Below are positions 15,552 to 16,908 of a stretch of 16,908 nucleotides of DNA, piece after piece. Within the stretch, counting starts at the first letter, position 1, and every line of letters starts with the position of its first letter. Source of the DNA: Desulfobacterales bacterium (lineage in GTDB: Bacteria > Desulfobacterota > Desulfobacteria > Desulfobacterales > Desulfobacteraceae); NCBI GenBank assembly GCA_022361535.1, contig JAKSAU010001075.1:1-16908 (forward strand), written 5' to 3'. The position numbers were made by a program, and so were the translations under genes. A model generated the notes under the pieces. That model saw only the letters and a program-made list of their open reading frames with translations. It was not told the DNA's origin and made no database searches.

Positions 15552-16565
15552 ATGGGTATTACAGGGATTGAAAATTTAAAATGGAGCGTTGCCTTGATAA
15601 AAGATCTAATTTCAGGTGGTGTTATTGTCAATTATTTGTGTACATCCAGATGTGGGCACTGCCTTTATAACTGCAGTCCGAAAAGATCCAACCGCTACAT
15701 GGATGAAAGTACAGCACAATGGTGCTTTAGCACTCTGGCCTCCCGGGGGGTAGGGGCGGTACATATCGGCGGTGGAGAACCCATGCTTTATCCGGAAAAG
15801 CTTGCTTTTGTATTGGAAGAAGCTGCCAAGGCAGGTGTTATGATCGAATATGTGGAAACCAATAGCTCCTGGTATAAGGATGAAGTGTCTGCATGCCGTT
15901 TCCTTGAAGAACTGCAGGAGAAAGGATTGAATACCTTGTTAATTTCAATCAGTCCTTTTCATGCGGCATATATCCCTTTTTCCAAAACGTTGGGCGTCAT
16001 GGCTGCCTGTGAGAAAACCGGCATTCGCATCTTGCCATGGATGGATACCTTTTTCAGGGATCTTATGTCCCTGGATCAGGATAACACTCACGGACCGGAT
16101 GACATGGCTGAATACTTTGGACCGGATTGGCTGGAAGATGTCATGCAGCGATACTGGATTCATATGGGCGGCAGGGCGCTTAAAACATTCCGTCCCATTT
16201 ATACAAAAAAAGATGCCGCTCAGATTGTTAAGGAAAATATAGATGGCTGCGGAAATCAGCTTCTTGATACCTCCCATTTCCATGTAGACCTTTATAAAAA
16301 CTATATTCCCGGACTCTGTTCAGGGCTTGCACTGGAGATGAATGATATCGGTCAGCCTTTATCAAAGAATAAATATCCCCTGTTTCAACTCCTTTTGGAA
16401 AAGGGGATTTCAGGTTTGTTTGGCCTGGCATCTGATTCAGGGTTTTTACCATCTGACCAAGGATATATTTCAAAGTGTGATCTGTGTACGGATATTCGAA
16501 AGTTTTTTGTTTCAACAGATCTATATGAAAAAGAGCTGCAGCCAAAAGGGTTTTATACAGATTAG
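15552..16565 (+). CDS. Radical SAM protein with extra C-terminal cysteines
   Basis: This protein of about 337 residues has the radical SAM [4Fe-4S] motif CTSRCGHC (Cys30, Cys34 and Cys37) near the N terminus and the SAM-binding GGGEP at 73-77. Further cysteines at 233, 256, 309 and 312 (CSGLAL and SKCDLCTDIRKFF) could hold an auxiliary cluster. The reaction is unknown, and I cannot assign it to a named subfamily. The enzyme should be cytoplasmic and oxygen-sensitive. No substrate peptide gene or maturation partner is visible in the window. The start is uncertain: ATG at 15552 lacks a clear ribosome site, whereas TTG at 15594 has GGAG 7 nt before it and would still keep the cluster motif. A TTG at 15549 is also in frame. 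Confidence 0.85.
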   Translation: MGITGIENLKWSVALIKDLISGGVIVNYLCTSRCGHCLYNCSPKRSNRYMDESTAQWCFSTLASRGVGAVHIGGGEPMLYPEKLAFVLEEAAKAGVMIEYVETNSSWYKDEVSACRFLEELQEKGLNTLLISISPFHAAYIPFSKTLGVMAACEKTGIRILPWMDTFFRDLMSLDQDNTHGPDDMAEYFGPDWLEDVMQRYWIHMGGRALKTFRPIYTKKDAAQIVKENIDGCGNQLLDTSHFHVDLYKNYIPGLCSGLALEMNDIGQPLSKNKYPLFQLLLEKGISGLFGLASDSGFLPSDQGYISKCDLCTDIRKFFVSTDLYEKELQPKGFYTD

Positions 16566-16628
16566 AAATTCCATTGAGCACACCATGTATACAGCATTTC
16601 GGCAATAAGCTGTTAAAAGAGTCCTTTC

Positions 16629-16832
16629 CTAACTATTGAAGTATCTTTCCAATTCAAGTATAACCTCCTGCCGTAATACAGGCAAAAGACTATAAGCCAT
16701 CTCAAAAAAGTCTTTTGGCTCAACTGCATCGTCAGAGAAAAAATTAAATCCTCGGAATATTTGATATATGCCTCCGGTTGAATTTTTCCTCTTCCTTGAA
16801 TTTAAGCCAAAATCTTTTTTTTGAGATAGGTT
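16629..16832 (-). pseudogene. Start-less 67-codon open frame, probable gene remnant
   Basis: On the minus strand a frame reads QKKDFGLNSRKRKNSTGG, IYQIFRGFNFFSDDAVEP, KDFFEMAYSLLPVLRQE, VILELERYFNS and TAG (16631-16629). It is closed upstream by TAA (16835-16833) and has no good start; the only ATG is at codon 45. The second half looks like a real amphipathic C terminus. A run of eight A on this strand (16822-16815) sits near the upstream end, and the neighbouring frame is open to the window edge, so a frameshift is possible. I do not recognise the family. Confidence 0.35.
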
Positions 16833-16840
16833 TTAGAAGG
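16689..16840. repeat. Possible small inverted-repeat element (~150 bp)
   Basis: The left end (about 16689-16725, with ATCTCAAAAAA then TTTTGGCTCAA) matches the reverse complement of the right end (about 16802-16840, with ATCTCAAAAAAAAG then TTTTGGCTTAA). Two exact blocks of 11 and 8 bases occur in the same order over about 35 bp. Size and structure resemble a miniature inverted-repeat element or a decayed insertion sequence. No target duplication is evident by eye. Confidence 0.4.
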
Positions 16841-16867
16841 TTTCGAGAAATATGAACGGCAGGATTT

Positions 16868-16908
16868 ATGGATAATCAACCCCAAACGACAGAAACAAAC
16901 GGGCTTAA
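16868..16908 (+). CDS. Possible first 13 codons of a gene leaving the window
   Basis: ATG at 16868 opens a frame reading MDNQPQTTETNGL to the window edge. An AGGA lies only 3 nt before the ATG, which is too close for a good ribosome site. The frame is too short to judge, so this is only a candidate. Confidence 0.25.
   Translation, partial: MDNQPQTTETNGL

Noticed and set aside
1..16908. CRISPR arrays, tRNA or rRNA genes
   Set aside because: No spaced direct repeats of CRISPR type and no cloverleaf or rRNA-like sequence were noticed by eye on either strand.

Overview
The window looks like a piece of a Gram-negative, anaerobic, deltaproteobacterial-type chromosome, most likely a Desulfobacteraceae-like sulfate reducer. 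This is inferred from the gene content, with no marker gene to confirm it. The clues are a PUFA-synthase-like multidomain enzyme with tandem GIDT-type carrier domains, a small DsrE-like protein, a QueG-like iron-sulfur protein, a radical SAM enzyme, and a C-terminal Cys4 tail of a kind I recall from deltaproteobacterial sensor proteins.

Layout. (1) 1-4733, plus strand: the 3' part of a type I PUFA/polyketide synthase-like gene (end of a KS, four carrier domains, KR, double-hotdog DH), closed by a hairpin terminator that probably serves both strands. (2) 6147-4849, minus strand: pterin carbinolamine dehydratase, a PaaI-type hotdog thioesterase and a DsrE-like protein, behind a recognisable sigma70-type promoter. 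(3) 6148-6483: an intergenic stretch with copy A of an 80-bp palindrome. (4) 12277-6484, minus strand: a MerR-methyltransferase fusion, an Eis-like GNAT acetyltransferase, an aldo/keto-reductase-fold protein that has lost its catalytic tetrad, and a kinase/PLP-enzyme fusion. The fusion resembles the kinase plus phospho-lyase pairs that act on amino alcohols or hydroxylysine. A promoter with the 19-bp spacer typical of MerR activators stands before the first gene. (5) 13239-12385, minus strand: a QueG-like double [4Fe-4S] protein. (6) 13598-14386, plus strand: a six-helix membrane protein ending in a Cys4 tail. (7) 14387-14782: a gene remnant, palindrome copy B and a sequence resembling an insertion-element end. 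(8) 15394-14783, minus strand: an exported protein of unknown function. (9) 15552-16565, plus strand: a radical SAM protein. (10) 16566-16908: a start-less minus-strand frame inside an inverted repeat, and possibly the first codons of a plus-strand gene.

The most coherent unit is the minus-strand cluster 12277-6484. A ligand- or methylation-linked MerR regulator may control an acetyltransferase, a non-canonical AKR and a kinase/phospho-lyase fusion, which would suit processing or detoxifying an amine-bearing small molecule. The most striking molecular detail is in the synthase: all four carrier domains have Thr, not Ser, where the phosphopantetheine arm normally attaches. The right third of the window (13.2-16.9 kb) is AT-rich accessory DNA with palindromes and remnants.
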